Assembly (NCBI RefSeq): GCF_000382305.1
Contig: NZ_KB908019.1
Span: 62,001-126,000 of the forward strand
Length of the DNA: 64,000 nucleotides
From: Vitreoscilla stercoraria DSM 513
GTDB taxonomy: Bacteria; Pseudomonadota; Gammaproteobacteria; Burkholderiales; Neisseriaceae
Direction of reading: 5' to 3'
Each line of letters begins with the position of its first letter. The stretch's first letter is position 1. The position numbers and the translations under genes are program-made. This document shows, in pieces, positions 44,549 through 52,771 of the stretch. The notes beneath the pieces are model-generated. The model worked only from the letters and a program-made list of their open reading frames with translations, was not told the DNA's origin and made no database searches.

Positions 44549-45673
44549 ATGAGTACTTTAGAATTAACCAAACAATTGATGGCAAGAGCTTCGGTGACGC
44601 CTGCGGACGAAGGTTGCCAGCAAGTATTGATAAACAGATTGGAAGCGCTTGGCTTTACGGCTGAGCGTTTGCGTTTTGGTGAAACCGATAATTTGTGGTT
44701 GCGTTTTGGCACACAAAGCCCGTTGATTTGCTTTGCAGGCCACACAGATGTGGTACCAACAGGACCTGTGGAGCAATGGACTTCTGATCCATTTTTACCG
44801 ATTGAGCGTGACGGCAAATTGTACGGTCGCGGTGCGGCGGATATGAAAACCAGCATTGCCGCTTTTGTGACGGCATGTGAGCGTTTGCTTGCCGATCAGC
44901 CTGATTACCCTGCCAGTATTGCATTGCTCATCACTTCTGACGAAGAAGGCGATGCACACGATGGTACGACCAAAGTGGTGGATGTGTTGCGTGAGCGTGG
45001 CGAACTGATTGATTATTGTGTTGTGGGTGAACCAACGAGCAGTACGGTTTTGGGTGACACCATCAAAAACGGTCGTCGCGGTTCCTTATCGGGCAATTTA
45101 ACGGTGATTGGCAAGCAAGGTCACATCGCTTATCCGCATTTGGCGATTAATCCTGTGCACACATTTGCCCCTGCAATGGCGGATTTGACGCGTGAAGTGT
45201 GGGATGAAGGCAATGAATATTTTCCTGCGACCAGTTTTCAAATTTCCAATATTAACGGCGGTACAGGTGCTACCAATGTGATTGCGGGCAGCTTGAATGT
45301 GAAATTCAATTTCCGTTTCAGTACCGAAGTGACGGCAGAGCAATTGAAACAGCGTGTGCATGCCATTTTGGATGCGCACAATATCCAATACGAATTGGCG
45401 TGGTCTTTGTCAGGTCAACCATTTTTGACCGATGCAGGCCGCTTGACTGAAGTGGCACAAGCGGCGATTGCGGCCGAATGTGGTGTTCGCGCCGAGCTTT
45501 CTACCACAGGCGGTACCTCTGATGGCCGTTTTATCAAAGCCATTGCAAAAGAGTTGATTGAATTGGGCCCAATCAATGCCAGCATTCACCAAATTGATGA
45601 ACATGTGAATGTGGCCGATATTGAGCCATTATCGAATATTTACCAACGTATGTTGGTGTCTTTGGCAGTTTAA
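44549..45673 (+). CDS. dapE: Succinyl-diaminopimelate desuccinylase
   Basis: Zinc peptidase-family enzyme of lysine/diaminopimelate synthesis. 374 residues. Metal ligands are visible in FAGHTDVVP, YGRGAADMKTS and SDEEGDAHDGT, and the dimer-domain His in TVIGKQGHIAYPHLA. ATG 44549 aligns with Neisseria DapE (MSTLELTKQLMARASVTP); ATG 44528 is also in frame. Followed 12 bases later by argF. Confidence 0.96.
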   Translation: MSTLELTKQLMARASVTPADEGCQQVLINRLEALGFTAERLRFGETDNLWLRFGTQSPLICFAGHTDVVPTGPVEQWTSDPFLPIERDGKLYGRGAADMKTSIAAFVTACERLLADQPDYPASIALLITSDEEGDAHDGTTKVVDVLRERGELIDYCVVGEPTSSTVLGDTIKNGRRGSLSGNLTVIGKQGHIAYPHLAINPVHTFAPAMADLTREVWDEGNEYFPATSFQISNINGGTGATNVIAGSLNVKFNFRFSTEVTAEQLKQRVHAILDAHNIQYELAWSLSGQPFLTDAGRLTEVAQAAIAAECGVRAELSTTGGTSDGRFIKAIAKELIELGPINASIHQIDEHVNVADIEPLSNIYQRMLVSLAV

Positions 45674-45685
45674 GGGAAAGTGTAA

Positions 45686-46684
45686 ATGTCTTCTTTGTAT
45701 GGTAAACATTTTTTGAAGTTGGCGGATTTTTCACAAGCTGAAGTTTTGTCTTTGTTAAGTTTGGCGGCAGACTTGAAAGCGGCTAAGAAAAACGGTACTG
45801 AAACACAAGCTTTGCGTGGCAAAAACGTGGCGTTGATTTTTGAAAAAACCTCGACTCGTACCCGATGTGCTTTTGAAGTAGGCGCTGCCGATCAAGGTGC
45901 TACGACCACGTATTTGGGCCCCACTGGCAGCCAAATCGGTCACAAAGAAAGCATCAAAGACACCGCGCGCGTGTTGGGTCGCATGTATGATGCGATTGAG
46001 TATCGTGGTTTTGGTCAAGAGATTGTGGAGGAGTTGGCGCAATACGCTGGCGTGCCTGTTTACAATGGTTTGACAGATGAATGGCATCCAACACAAATGT
46101 TGGCGGATTTGTTGACCATGCAAGAGCATTCTACCAAGCCTCTGAATGAAATTTCGTTTGTGTACACAGGCGATGCACGTTGCAATACGGGCAATTCTTT
46201 GCTTGAAGTCGGTTGTTTGATGGGTATGGATGTGCGCATTGCAGCACCTAAAGCCTTGCAGCCAAGCGCTGAGGTGTTAGCGCATTGTATGGCTTTGGCG
46301 GCACAAAGCGGTGCGCATGTATTGGTGACGGAAGATTTACAGGCCGCTGTGCAAGGCGTGGATTTTATTCATACCGATGTGTGGGTGTCTATGGGTGAGC
46401 CTGAATCGGCGTGGCAAGAGCGCATTGCTTTGCTCAAACCTTATCAAGTGAACCGTGAATTGATGAGCGCATCAGGCAATGCCAATGTGAAATTTATGCA
46501 TTGCTTGCCCGCTTTTCATGACAATGAAACCAAAGTGGGTCGTTGGATTGAAGAAACATTTGGTTTGGTGGGCGTGGAAGTGACCGATGATGTGTTTGAA
46601 AGCGAGGCCGCTGTGGTATTTGACCAAGCGGAAAACCGCATGCACACGATTAAGGCTGTTATGGTAGCGACTTTGTCACAATAA
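45686..46684 (+). CDS. argF: Ornithine carbamoyltransferase
   Basis: Condenses ornithine and carbamoyl phosphate to citrulline in arginine synthesis. 332 residues. Carbamoyl-phosphate motif STRTRCAF and ornithine motif MHCLPAFHD are intact. A GCGGCC-form repeat (46337-46347) encodes LQAA. Length and lack of other arc genes favour the biosynthetic enzyme; the catabolic paralogue cannot be excluded from sequence alone. Confidence 0.95.
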   Translation: MSSLYGKHFLKLADFSQAEVLSLLSLAADLKAAKKNGTETQALRGKNVALIFEKTSTRTRCAFEVGAADQGATTTYLGPTGSQIGHKESIKDTARVLGRMYDAIEYRGFGQEIVEELAQYAGVPVYNGLTDEWHPTQMLADLLTMQEHSTKPLNEISFVYTGDARCNTGNSLLEVGCLMGMDVRIAAPKALQPSAEVLAHCMALAAQSGAHVLVTEDLQAAVQGVDFIHTDVWVSMGEPESAWQERIALLKPYQVNRELMSASGNANVKFMHCLPAFHDNETKVGRWIEETFGLVGVEVTDDVFESEAAVVFDQAENRMHTIKAVMVATLSQ

Positions 46685-46700
46685 GTTTGATGGTTGTTTT

Positions 46701-46731
46701 TAAGCGTCCTGTAAATGTTACAGGACGCTTA
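46701..46731. terminator. Inverted uptake-repeat pair between convergent argF and lptG
   Basis: Exact copies 46704-46714 (plus) and 46718-46728 (minus) form a perfect 14-bp stem with an ATG centre. Confidence 0.82.
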
Positions 46732-46747
46732 AAATAGCACATGTGTA

Positions 46748-47818
46748 TCAACGGCGTTCTTGGCGGCGTATCCAATAAATGGCAACAATCAAGAATAACA
46801 ATGTTGGCAATACGGCAGCGACTGCTGCGTTGATATTGTACAACTGAGCGCTGAAAGCAAAAAAACGATTGGCAAAGTGAAATGCCACGCCAATGAAAAT
46901 GCCGACAAACAATTTCAAAGTGGTGTTGCTGCGGCGCGTGTTTTGCGGCGTGAATGCCAAGGCAATCAAGGCCATCGCCAAAGCGGCAATCGGATACGTG
47001 AGTTTGCGCCACCATGCAATTTCATAACGCTCAGATTGTTGTTGGTTGGCATTCAAATGTTGAATGTAATTGCCCAAAGCCATCAAAGACATTTGTTCTG
47101 GTTTGACTTGCAAAGCGTTCAAAACATTGTCATCGATTTGCAAAGCCAGCGTTAATTGCGCTTGTTTAGAGGCTTTGCTGCTGTTGGGTTGTAAATCAGT
47201 GATGGCGACATCGGTCAATTGCCATTGGTCATTGCCTAAATTTTTCGCTTGTTTGGCATACAAAGTTTGGGTCAATTGGTAATCAGCGTTGTGGCTGTAA
47301 ATGGTGAAATCGCGCACACTTAAATCAGGCAATAACTCACCAAAATTGACATAGCGACCTTCATTTTTAATCCAAACACCTGACTGTCCAACGGGCGCAT
47401 CTTTGCTTTGGGCATGGTTTTTGACCCGCTCAGCCCATTGTTGGGTTTGCGGGGCGAGCCATTCACCCAAAACAGCGGTCAAAATGGCAAACACCATGCC
47501 AAATCCAAGCAAGATGGTGACAAAGCGTTTGGTTGAAATGCCACTGGCTTTCATGACCGTCAATTCACTGCTGTTAGCCAGGCCTGATAAAGCAATCAAG
47601 CCGCCAATCAACACCGCCAAAGGCAACAATTCGTAAATGTGCGCAGGAATGAGCAAGGCAACATAGACAAGCATGTTGCTTACGCTATAACCATCTTTGC
47701 CCAAATCGGCACTTTCATTCAAAACATCAAAAAACACATACAAAGCCAATAAAGCAATCAGGCTAAATAGTGTCATGGAGCCCAAGCGTTTGAGTAGGTA
47801 GCGGGTCAATAAACTCAT
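46748..47818 (-). CDS. lptG: LPS export ABC transporter permease LptG
   Basis: Inner-membrane permease of the LptB2FG machine that extracts lipopolysaccharide towards LptC. 356 residues, with six membrane helices flanking a periplasmic beta-jellyroll (about 130-260). ATG 47818 overlaps the lptF stop by 4 bases and is preferred over an in-frame start at 47857. The gene pair is divergent from pepA, as in E. coli. Confidence 0.95.
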   Translation of the reverse strand: MSLLTRYLLKRLGSMTLFSLIALLALYVFFDVLNESADLGKDGYSVSNMLVYVALLIPAHIYELLPLAVLIGGLIALSGLANSSELTVMKASGISTKRFVTILLGFGMVFAILTAVLGEWLAPQTQQWAERVKNHAQSKDAPVGQSGVWIKNEGRYVNFGELLPDLSVRDFTIYSHNADYQLTQTLYAKQAKNLGNDQWQLTDVAITDLQPNSSKASKQAQLTLALQIDDNVLNALQVKPEQMSLMALGNYIQHLNANQQQSERYEIAWWRKLTYPIAALAMALIALAFTPQNTRRSNTTLKLFVGIFIGVAFHFANRFFAFSAQLYNINAAVAAVLPTLLFLIVAIYWIRRQERR

Positions 47819-48924
47819 GCGCGGTTTCCTTTCACTGCGGCTTTTAAAGTCGGCCAAAATGCGCCATTAGGTTGATTTCGATAACGCAACATCAGCCAAG
47901 CCAATGCCATCATGAAAATGTGCATCGGTAAAAAGCCAACCCAGAATGGTAAACCATCTTCAATCGCACGGCGCAGTAAAGTTAAACCGTTTTGATACAC
48001 TAAAAACAGACCCACTGCGGCAATCAAATTGTAGCTGTGACCTGAGCGGGTATTAAAATGTGACAAAGGCACAGATAGCAGACCTAACACCAATACGGTT
48101 AAAGGCAGGGACAAACGCCACATCAATTCTGCTTGATGGCGAGGCTCATGACTGCCAAGGAGCGTCATTGTTGGAATGGCTTGGCGAGCGGTGCTGGCTG
48201 TAATGGGCTCAATGTCATTTTTTAGCAATAAATCCAATTGTGCAAAATGCACCACTTCATAATCGGCTTGTCCCGGTGTGCCGACATAGCGGCGACCATT
48301 GAGCAATTGTAAAGAGCGTTCAGTGGCATGTGGGTCTATGTTGAAATTACCAGATTGTGCGGTGATGACCGCACTTTTGCCATCTTCCATTTGTTCACGG
48401 ATGAATAGGTTTTGGGCAATGCCTGCTTCGCTGTCGAATGTTTCGATGAAATACAAACGATGATCCCCAATACCACGAAACACACCTTGCTCGACCATAG
48501 ACAAAGCTTGTTGTTGTTTGAGAATTTGTGCGTATTCTTGGCTGCGACTTTCTGCCCAAGGCAATACCGCCAAGGTCAAGCCGCCAATCAATAAAGCAAA
48601 GGGTACGACAAACCATGCCACAGGTTTGAGCCAGCTGTGCAAAGACAAGCCACCTGCGCGCCATACTGCCATTTCGCTGTCACGCCAATAACGGGTTAAT
48701 ACGGTTAACAAACTGATGAAGACCGTTAGAATTAACAATAAGGGCGTTAAACCAACCATCCAAAAGCCAATCAAAGCACCGACGGCATCGATGGCGACAC
48801 GGCCGTCTGCGGCACGTCCAAGTAAGTTGACCACTTGCGTGCACAATAAAATCGCCAACAACACCAAAAATATACCTATGGCGGTGTAAGAGAGTTCTTT
48901 TATAAATTTGCGTTGATAAATCAT
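47815..48924 (-). CDS. lptF: LPS export ABC transporter permease LptF
   Basis: Partner permease of LptG, 369 residues, same topology: N-terminal helices (MIYQRKFIKELSYTAIG is a typical LptF start), a periplasmic domain of about 150 residues, and three C-terminal helices. First gene of the lptFG operon; the promoter must lie in the 107-base gap shared with pepA. Confidence 0.95.
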   Translation of the reverse strand: MIYQRKFIKELSYTAIGIFLVLLAILLCTQVVNLLGRAADGRVAIDAVGALIGFWMVGLTPLLLILTVFISLLTVLTRYWRDSEMAVWRAGGLSLHSWLKPVAWFVVPFALLIGGLTLAVLPWAESRSQEYAQILKQQQALSMVEQGVFRGIGDHRLYFIETFDSEAGIAQNLFIREQMEDGKSAVITAQSGNFNIDPHATERSLQLLNGRRYVGTPGQADYEVVHFAQLDLLLKNDIEPITASTARQAIPTMTLLGSHEPRHQAELMWRLSLPLTVLVLGLLSVPLSHFNTRSGHSYNLIAAVGLFLVYQNGLTLLRRAIEDGLPFWVGFLPMHIFMMALAWLMLRYRNQPNGAFWPTLKAAVKGNRA

Positions 48925-49031
48925 AATGAGCTGTTTGCCCTAACTGGCATGGTTTTAGAGGTTGTCGTCAGGTACAATAAAGTGGTTTGACGGCATAGAC
49001 TTCTATTAGCCAAAATTTGGAGATAAATGAT

Positions 49032-50471
49032 ATGAAATTTAGCATAAATAGCGAAAAAAATCAGCCAGAACCAGCATCGGCTTATGTTCAGGTCACAGTA
49101 AAAGGCGATAAAAAAGAAGCGGTAGCGTATGCTGAAGTATTGAATGCATTGCAAAATACTTTAGATGCAGATGCGGCGGTAGACAGTGTCGTAAATTTGA
49201 CTATGGTAGATGCAACGCTAGTACCTATGGCAGTGTTGCAAGTGACGGCAGATGCCACACGTGCCAAAATTGAAAAACAAGCTGTCAAAATTGCACAGTA
49301 TTTTGAAGAGCGTCAAGCCAGCCACGCTGTGGTGGATTTGACTGCTTTGACCGCTGAGCAAGGCGCAGAGTGCTTGGAAACTTTGGTATTGGCATTTGAC
49401 AAAGCGGCTTATCGTTTTGACGAACACAAACGCGATGCCAAAGCAGTGTCTTTACAAGAAGTTGAATTTTTGGCAGATGACAGCTTACAGGCCGCTTTGA
49501 ATACAGCGGTGGTTTTGGCTAAAGCGATGGCATTTGCCAAAGATTTGGGCAATCAAGCACCCAATATTTGCACACCAACATTCTTGGCTGAGCAAGCCCG
49601 AGCCCATGCTGAAGCCGTAGGTGCACAAGCGGTGTTACATGATGCAGCTGCCATCCAAAGCATGGGTATGGGTTCATTTTGGTCTGTGGCCAAAGGCAGT
49701 GTTGAAACACCTTATTTGATCGAATTGACGCACAATGGCGCCGCAGATGCCAATGAACAGCCGTATGTGTTGGTTGGTAAAGGCATTACTTTTGATACAG
49801 GCGGCATTTCGTTAAAGCCAGGCGCCAACATGGATGAAATGAAATATGATATGTTCGGTGCGGCTTCTGTGATTGCAACATTCTGTGCTGCAGCCGAGTT
49901 GAATTTGCCGATTAATTTGAAAGCCATTGTACCAACTTGTGAAAACATGCCTTCAGGTGGCGCAGTGAAACCTGGTGATATTGTCAAAGCAATGAATGGC
50001 ATTAGCATTGAAGTATTGAATACCGATGCCGAAGGACGTTTGATTTTGTGCGATGCGCTGTCTTATGCAGAGCAATTCAAACCTAAAGCAGTCATTGATG
50101 TCGCCACGTTGACGGGTGCTTGTATTGTGGCATTGGGTCACCAAGTCAGTGGTGTGATGGGTAATGATCAAGCATTGGTAGATGAATTGGTACAAATTGG
50201 TACAGATGTGAATGATCGTGTGTGGCAATTGCCTTTGTTTGAAGAATATCGTGACCAATTGAAGAGCAATTTTGCTGATTTGGCCAATATTGGTACTCCT
50301 GGTGCGGGCACGATTACCGCAGCCACATTCTTGTCTTATTTCACCGAAAACTATTCTTGGGCACACTTGGATGTGGCAGGTACGGCTTGGGTTAGTGGTG
50401 CTAATAAAGGTGCAAGTGGTCGTCCTGTACCGTTGTTGTTGAATTATTTGCGTGCACAAGCTGAGAAATAA
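49032..50471 (+). CDS. pepA: Leucyl aminopeptidase PepA
   Basis: Two-metal cytosolic aminopeptidase, hexameric in relatives; E. coli PepA also binds DNA in site-specific recombination and transcription. 479 residues: a regulatory N-terminal domain and a catalytic C-terminal domain with GKGITFDTGGISLKP and the signature NTDAEGRL. A TTG at 49017 is in frame, but ATG 49032 has TGGAGA at 8 bases. A GCGGCC-form repeat (49495-49505) encodes LQAA. Confidence 0.96.
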   Translation: MKFSINSEKNQPEPASAYVQVTVKGDKKEAVAYAEVLNALQNTLDADAAVDSVVNLTMVDATLVPMAVLQVTADATRAKIEKQAVKIAQYFEERQASHAVVDLTALTAEQGAECLETLVLAFDKAAYRFDEHKRDAKAVSLQEVEFLADDSLQAALNTAVVLAKAMAFAKDLGNQAPNICTPTFLAEQARAHAEAVGAQAVLHDAAAIQSMGMGSFWSVAKGSVETPYLIELTHNGAADANEQPYVLVGKGITFDTGGISLKPGANMDEMKYDMFGAASVIATFCAAAELNLPINLKAIVPTCENMPSGGAVKPGDIVKAMNGISIEVLNTDAEGRLILCDALSYAEQFKPKAVIDVATLTGACIVALGHQVSGVMGNDQALVDELVQIGTDVNDRVWQLPLFEEYRDQLKSNFADLANIGTPGAGTITAATFLSYFTENYSWAHLDVAGTAWVSGANKGASGRPVPLLLNYLRAQAEK

Positions 50472-50502
50472 TAGATTTGATATAAATCAATGAAGTCTTG
50501 AT

Positions 50503-50536
50503 AGGCCTATATTCTGATTGAATATAGGCTTTTTTT
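50503..50536 (+). terminator. Rho-independent terminator after pepA
   Basis: GCCTATATT and AATATAGGC pair across CTGATTG, followed by T7. Confidence 0.92.
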
Positions 50537-50674
50537 ATGTGGAAAGCTTGTCTTAGATTAAAACGCGTTCCTTTATTTTTGGCATGCTTTTGCCTGCTGA
50601 GTGAAATGTATTTTTCGTTTGGTAACCCTTGTCGCAGTCATATGCCTTGTGGAAAATGTTATTTAAATTATTGA
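50537..50674 (+). CDS. Possible small secreted cysteine-rich peptide
   Basis: A 45-codon frame starting directly after the pepA terminator T-run. Residues 9-29 are a basic-then-hydrophobic stretch like a signal peptide; the tail carries three cysteines, including a PCGKC (CxxC) motif. A weak AGG lies 8 bases before the ATG. No recognised family. No clear promoter; it could be chance in an AT-rich gap. Confidence 0.22.
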   Translation: MWKACLRLKRVPLFLACFCLLSEMYFSFGNPCRSHMPCGKCYLNY

Positions 50675-50753
50675 TAAAATTGTAATAATACTTTCATTGA
50701 GTATTTTTAGCATATTTACAGAAAATTATTCTAATAAGCAAAAGGAAAATGTC

Positions 50754-51257
50754 ATGAACAACTATTTGTGGCAAGACATGTCTTTAGATGATGTGATTGC
50801 AGATTCTCATCCTTATGAATATGTTCATCAGTTTTCTAATGGTCAGAAAAGAAAACTATGGGTTTTAGATGAGGAAGTGCCGTATCCTGATGGCCGGATG
50901 ATTGTTTCTAGAACAGATTTGAATGGGGTGATTACCCATGCCAACCAAGCTTTTGTTGATATTTCTGCTTATGAGCGAGAAGAGTTAATTGGTGCGCCGC
51001 AATGCATTTTACGTCATCCAGATATTCCAAATAGTGTGTTTAGTCAGATGTGGCAAACGATTCAAAGTGGTCAATCGTGGTTTGGTTATGTGAAAAATTT
51101 GCGTAAAGATGGTCGTTATTATTGGGTTTATGCTTCGGTCAATCCCAATTATCGTGATGGTAAAATCGTTGCCTATACTTCGGTTCGACGCAAACCTGCG
51201 CGGGCTAAAATTTTAGAAATGGAAACATTCATTAGTCAATATACAAAGGTGTCTTGA
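50754..51257 (+). CDS. Stand-alone Aer-type PAS sensor protein
   Basis: 167 residues, essentially one PAS domain (about 45-148) closely resembling the FAD-binding PAS of the aerotaxis receptor Aer: THANQAFVDISAY, then RHPDIP (Arg87, His88, Asp90, equivalent to Aer residues needed for FAD), WF..VKN.RKDG.YYWV. There is no HAMP, membrane segment, signalling or kinase domain. AAAGGA 7 bases before ATG 50754; an in-frame ORF extends upstream to 50697. The stop is one base from the next gene, so the two are certainly cotranscribed. Confidence 0.85.
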   Translation: MNNYLWQDMSLDDVIADSHPYEYVHQFSNGQKRKLWVLDEEVPYPDGRMIVSRTDLNGVITHANQAFVDISAYEREELIGAPQCILRHPDIPNSVFSQMWQTIQSGQSWFGYVKNLRKDGRYYWVYASVNPNYRDGKIVAYTSVRRKPARAKILEMETFISQYTKVS

Positions 51258-51258
51258 A

Positions 51259-52026
51259 ATGAGTGACATTCATTTGCGTTTTGCGATTGCTCCCGATGTA
51301 CATCCAGATTATTTATCAGGTTGGCATATTTTTTTGCGTTATTTGCAAAAACAACTACAAGTACGTTTGAATATTACAACGTATGAAAATTTTGGACAAT
51401 TGCGCCAAGGCTTAGAAAATGATGCTTTGGACTTGGTATTTGCCAGTGCTGCCGATTGTAGTTTTTTAGTACAGCAAAAGCATTTTCAAGTGGTGGCGAG
51501 ACCTGAAAATGATGTCACCGAAGTGATGGTATTGTGTCGAGAAGATGAGCCATGGCAAAGTATGGACGATATGCATGATGAGTATCATGCGATTGCTTGT
51601 GTTGATAGTCCAGAAGTGCAGCAATTGGGTTTGATTTTATTAGAATGTGCAGACATTGATGCCGATCACATTGACATGCAAACAGCGCAAAATCATTTGC
51701 AAGCCGTCAAATATTTGATGAATGGTACGGTGGATTTGGCTTTTGTGCCAACAGATGTGTATCACTCTTGGAGTGCTACTTTGCGCAAATCAGTACGCCC
51801 ATTGGTGCAAACGATGAAAGACGATGTTGAGGTATTAAGCCATGTGTTGTTGTTATCACCTCAATATCCGACTGTATTAGAACCGTTGAAGAATATTTTG
51901 AATGATTTGAATGGCAATACCTATCAAGGCATGTTGCAAGATATTAATATTAGAAAATGGCGTATTTTAAACGACAACAGCGACATTGATTTTTTAATCG
52001 ATTTGGTCGACACTTTGCAAATTTGA
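51259..52026 (+). CDS. PhnD-like substrate-binding-fold protein without signal peptide
   Basis: 255 residues. Periplasmic-binding-protein (type 2, phosphonate-binding PhnD-like) fold: FAIAPDVHPDYLSGW, LRQGLENDALDLVFAS, a hinge-type VDSPEVQQLGLIL, then AVKYLMNGTVDLAFVPTDVYHSW. It begins directly with the first beta strand and has no signal peptide, and no transporter genes are adjacent, so it is probably a cytoplasmic ligand sensor. It follows the PAS gene by one base. Function unknown; coupling to the PAS protein is inferred from the gene pair. Confidence 0.75.
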   Translation: MSDIHLRFAIAPDVHPDYLSGWHIFLRYLQKQLQVRLNITTYENFGQLRQGLENDALDLVFASAADCSFLVQQKHFQVVARPENDVTEVMVLCREDEPWQSMDDMHDEYHAIACVDSPEVQQLGLILLECADIDADHIDMQTAQNHLQAVKYLMNGTVDLAFVPTDVYHSWSATLRKSVRPLVQTMKDDVEVLSHVLLLSPQYPTVLEPLKNILNDLNGNTYQGMLQDINIRKWRILNDNSDIDFLIDLVDTLQI

Positions 52027-52045
52027 GTATTGAGAATAATGAAAA

Positions 52046-52077
52046 TAAAAAAACGTGCCATTGGGCACGTTTTTTTA
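52046..52077. terminator. Bidirectional rho-independent terminator
   Basis: AAAAAACGTGCC pairs with GGCACGTTTTTT across ATTG; it serves both the PhnD-like gene and the convergent isc operon end. Confidence 0.92.
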
Positions 52078-52269
52078 TTCGGCTTCGTCTATCCAAGCTT
52101 GTTGAATCGCTTCTAAGATTTTTTCACCACAACGATCGGGATCATCGTTAAAATCAGGCAAATCCAAAACCAATTGACGCAATTGGGTAAAGCGGATGGT
52201 TTTGGGGTCGATGTCATCGTGAGTGTCAGCCAAATCTTCGGCAATGCGTAAGGTGTCAGTCCATTTCAT
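52075..52269 (-). CDS. iscX: Fe-S cluster assembly protein IscX
   Basis: 64 residues, small acidic protein that binds IscS and iron and tunes cluster assembly. Typical family start MKWTDTLRIAEDLAD and end AWIDEAE. Last gene of the isc operon; AAGGAA ribosome site upstream. Its stop lies inside the shared terminator. Confidence 0.95.
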   Translation of the reverse strand: MKWTDTLRIAEDLADTHDDIDPKTIRFTQLRQLVLDLPDFNDDPDRCGEKILEAIQQAWIDEAE

Positions 52270-52284
52270 GGTGGGTTCCTTATT

Positions 52285-52295
52285 TTACAGGACGC
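52285..52295 (-). repeat. Uptake-sequence repeat between fdx and iscX
   Basis: Exact single copy in the 28-base gap. Confidence 0.75.
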
Positions 52296-52297
52296 TG

Positions 52298-52636
52298 TTA
52301 GTGTTCACGTGCATGGTTAATGGTGTATTTTGGCAATTCTACCACCAAATCTTTGTCCGCTACTTTGGCTTGGCAGCTCAAGCGTGACAAAGAGGTCAAG
52401 CCCCAAGCTTGGTCTAACAAATCTTCTTCCAAGTCCGTCGCTTCTTCTAAGCTGTTAAAACCTTCACGTACCACCACATGGCAAGTGGTACATGCGCATG
52501 ATTTTTCACAAGCATGGTCGATGTCAACATGGTGTTGTAACAACACGTCACAAATGGTTTGACCTTGTTCGGCGTTATTGATTTGTGCGCCTTCAGGGCA
52601 CAAGACAGGATGAGGTAATACCGTGATTTTGGGCAT
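52298..52636 (-). CDS. fdx: ISC-type [2Fe-2S] ferredoxin
   Basis: Electron donor in Fe-S cluster assembly. 112 residues. Cluster ligands C43, C49 and C52 in ACEKSCACTTC, and C88 in LSRLSCQA. Sits between hscA and iscX as in E. coli. Confidence 0.96.
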   Translation of the reverse strand: MPKITVLPHPVLCPEGAQINNAEQGQTICDVLLQHHVDIDHACEKSCACTTCHVVVREGFNSLEEATDLEEDLLDQAWGLTSLSRLSCQAKVADKDLVVELPKYTINHAREH

Positions 52637-52694
52637 GTGGTTTCCTAATGGTGGAACAAGAAGCGGATTCTTGTTCTTAATTCAGCAATTTGGT

Positions 52695-52725
52695 GTTACA
52701 GGACGCTGTATAAGCGACCTGTAAC
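52695..52725. terminator. Imperfect inverted uptake-repeat pair between hscA and fdx
   Basis: An exact minus copy (52696-52706) faces a variant AGCGACCTGTAA (52713-52724); stem with one mismatch, inside the isc operon. Confidence 0.5.
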
Positions 52726-52771
52726 CTGTTTTTTTAGTTGTATGGTGTATCAATATTGGCGTATGAATGGT

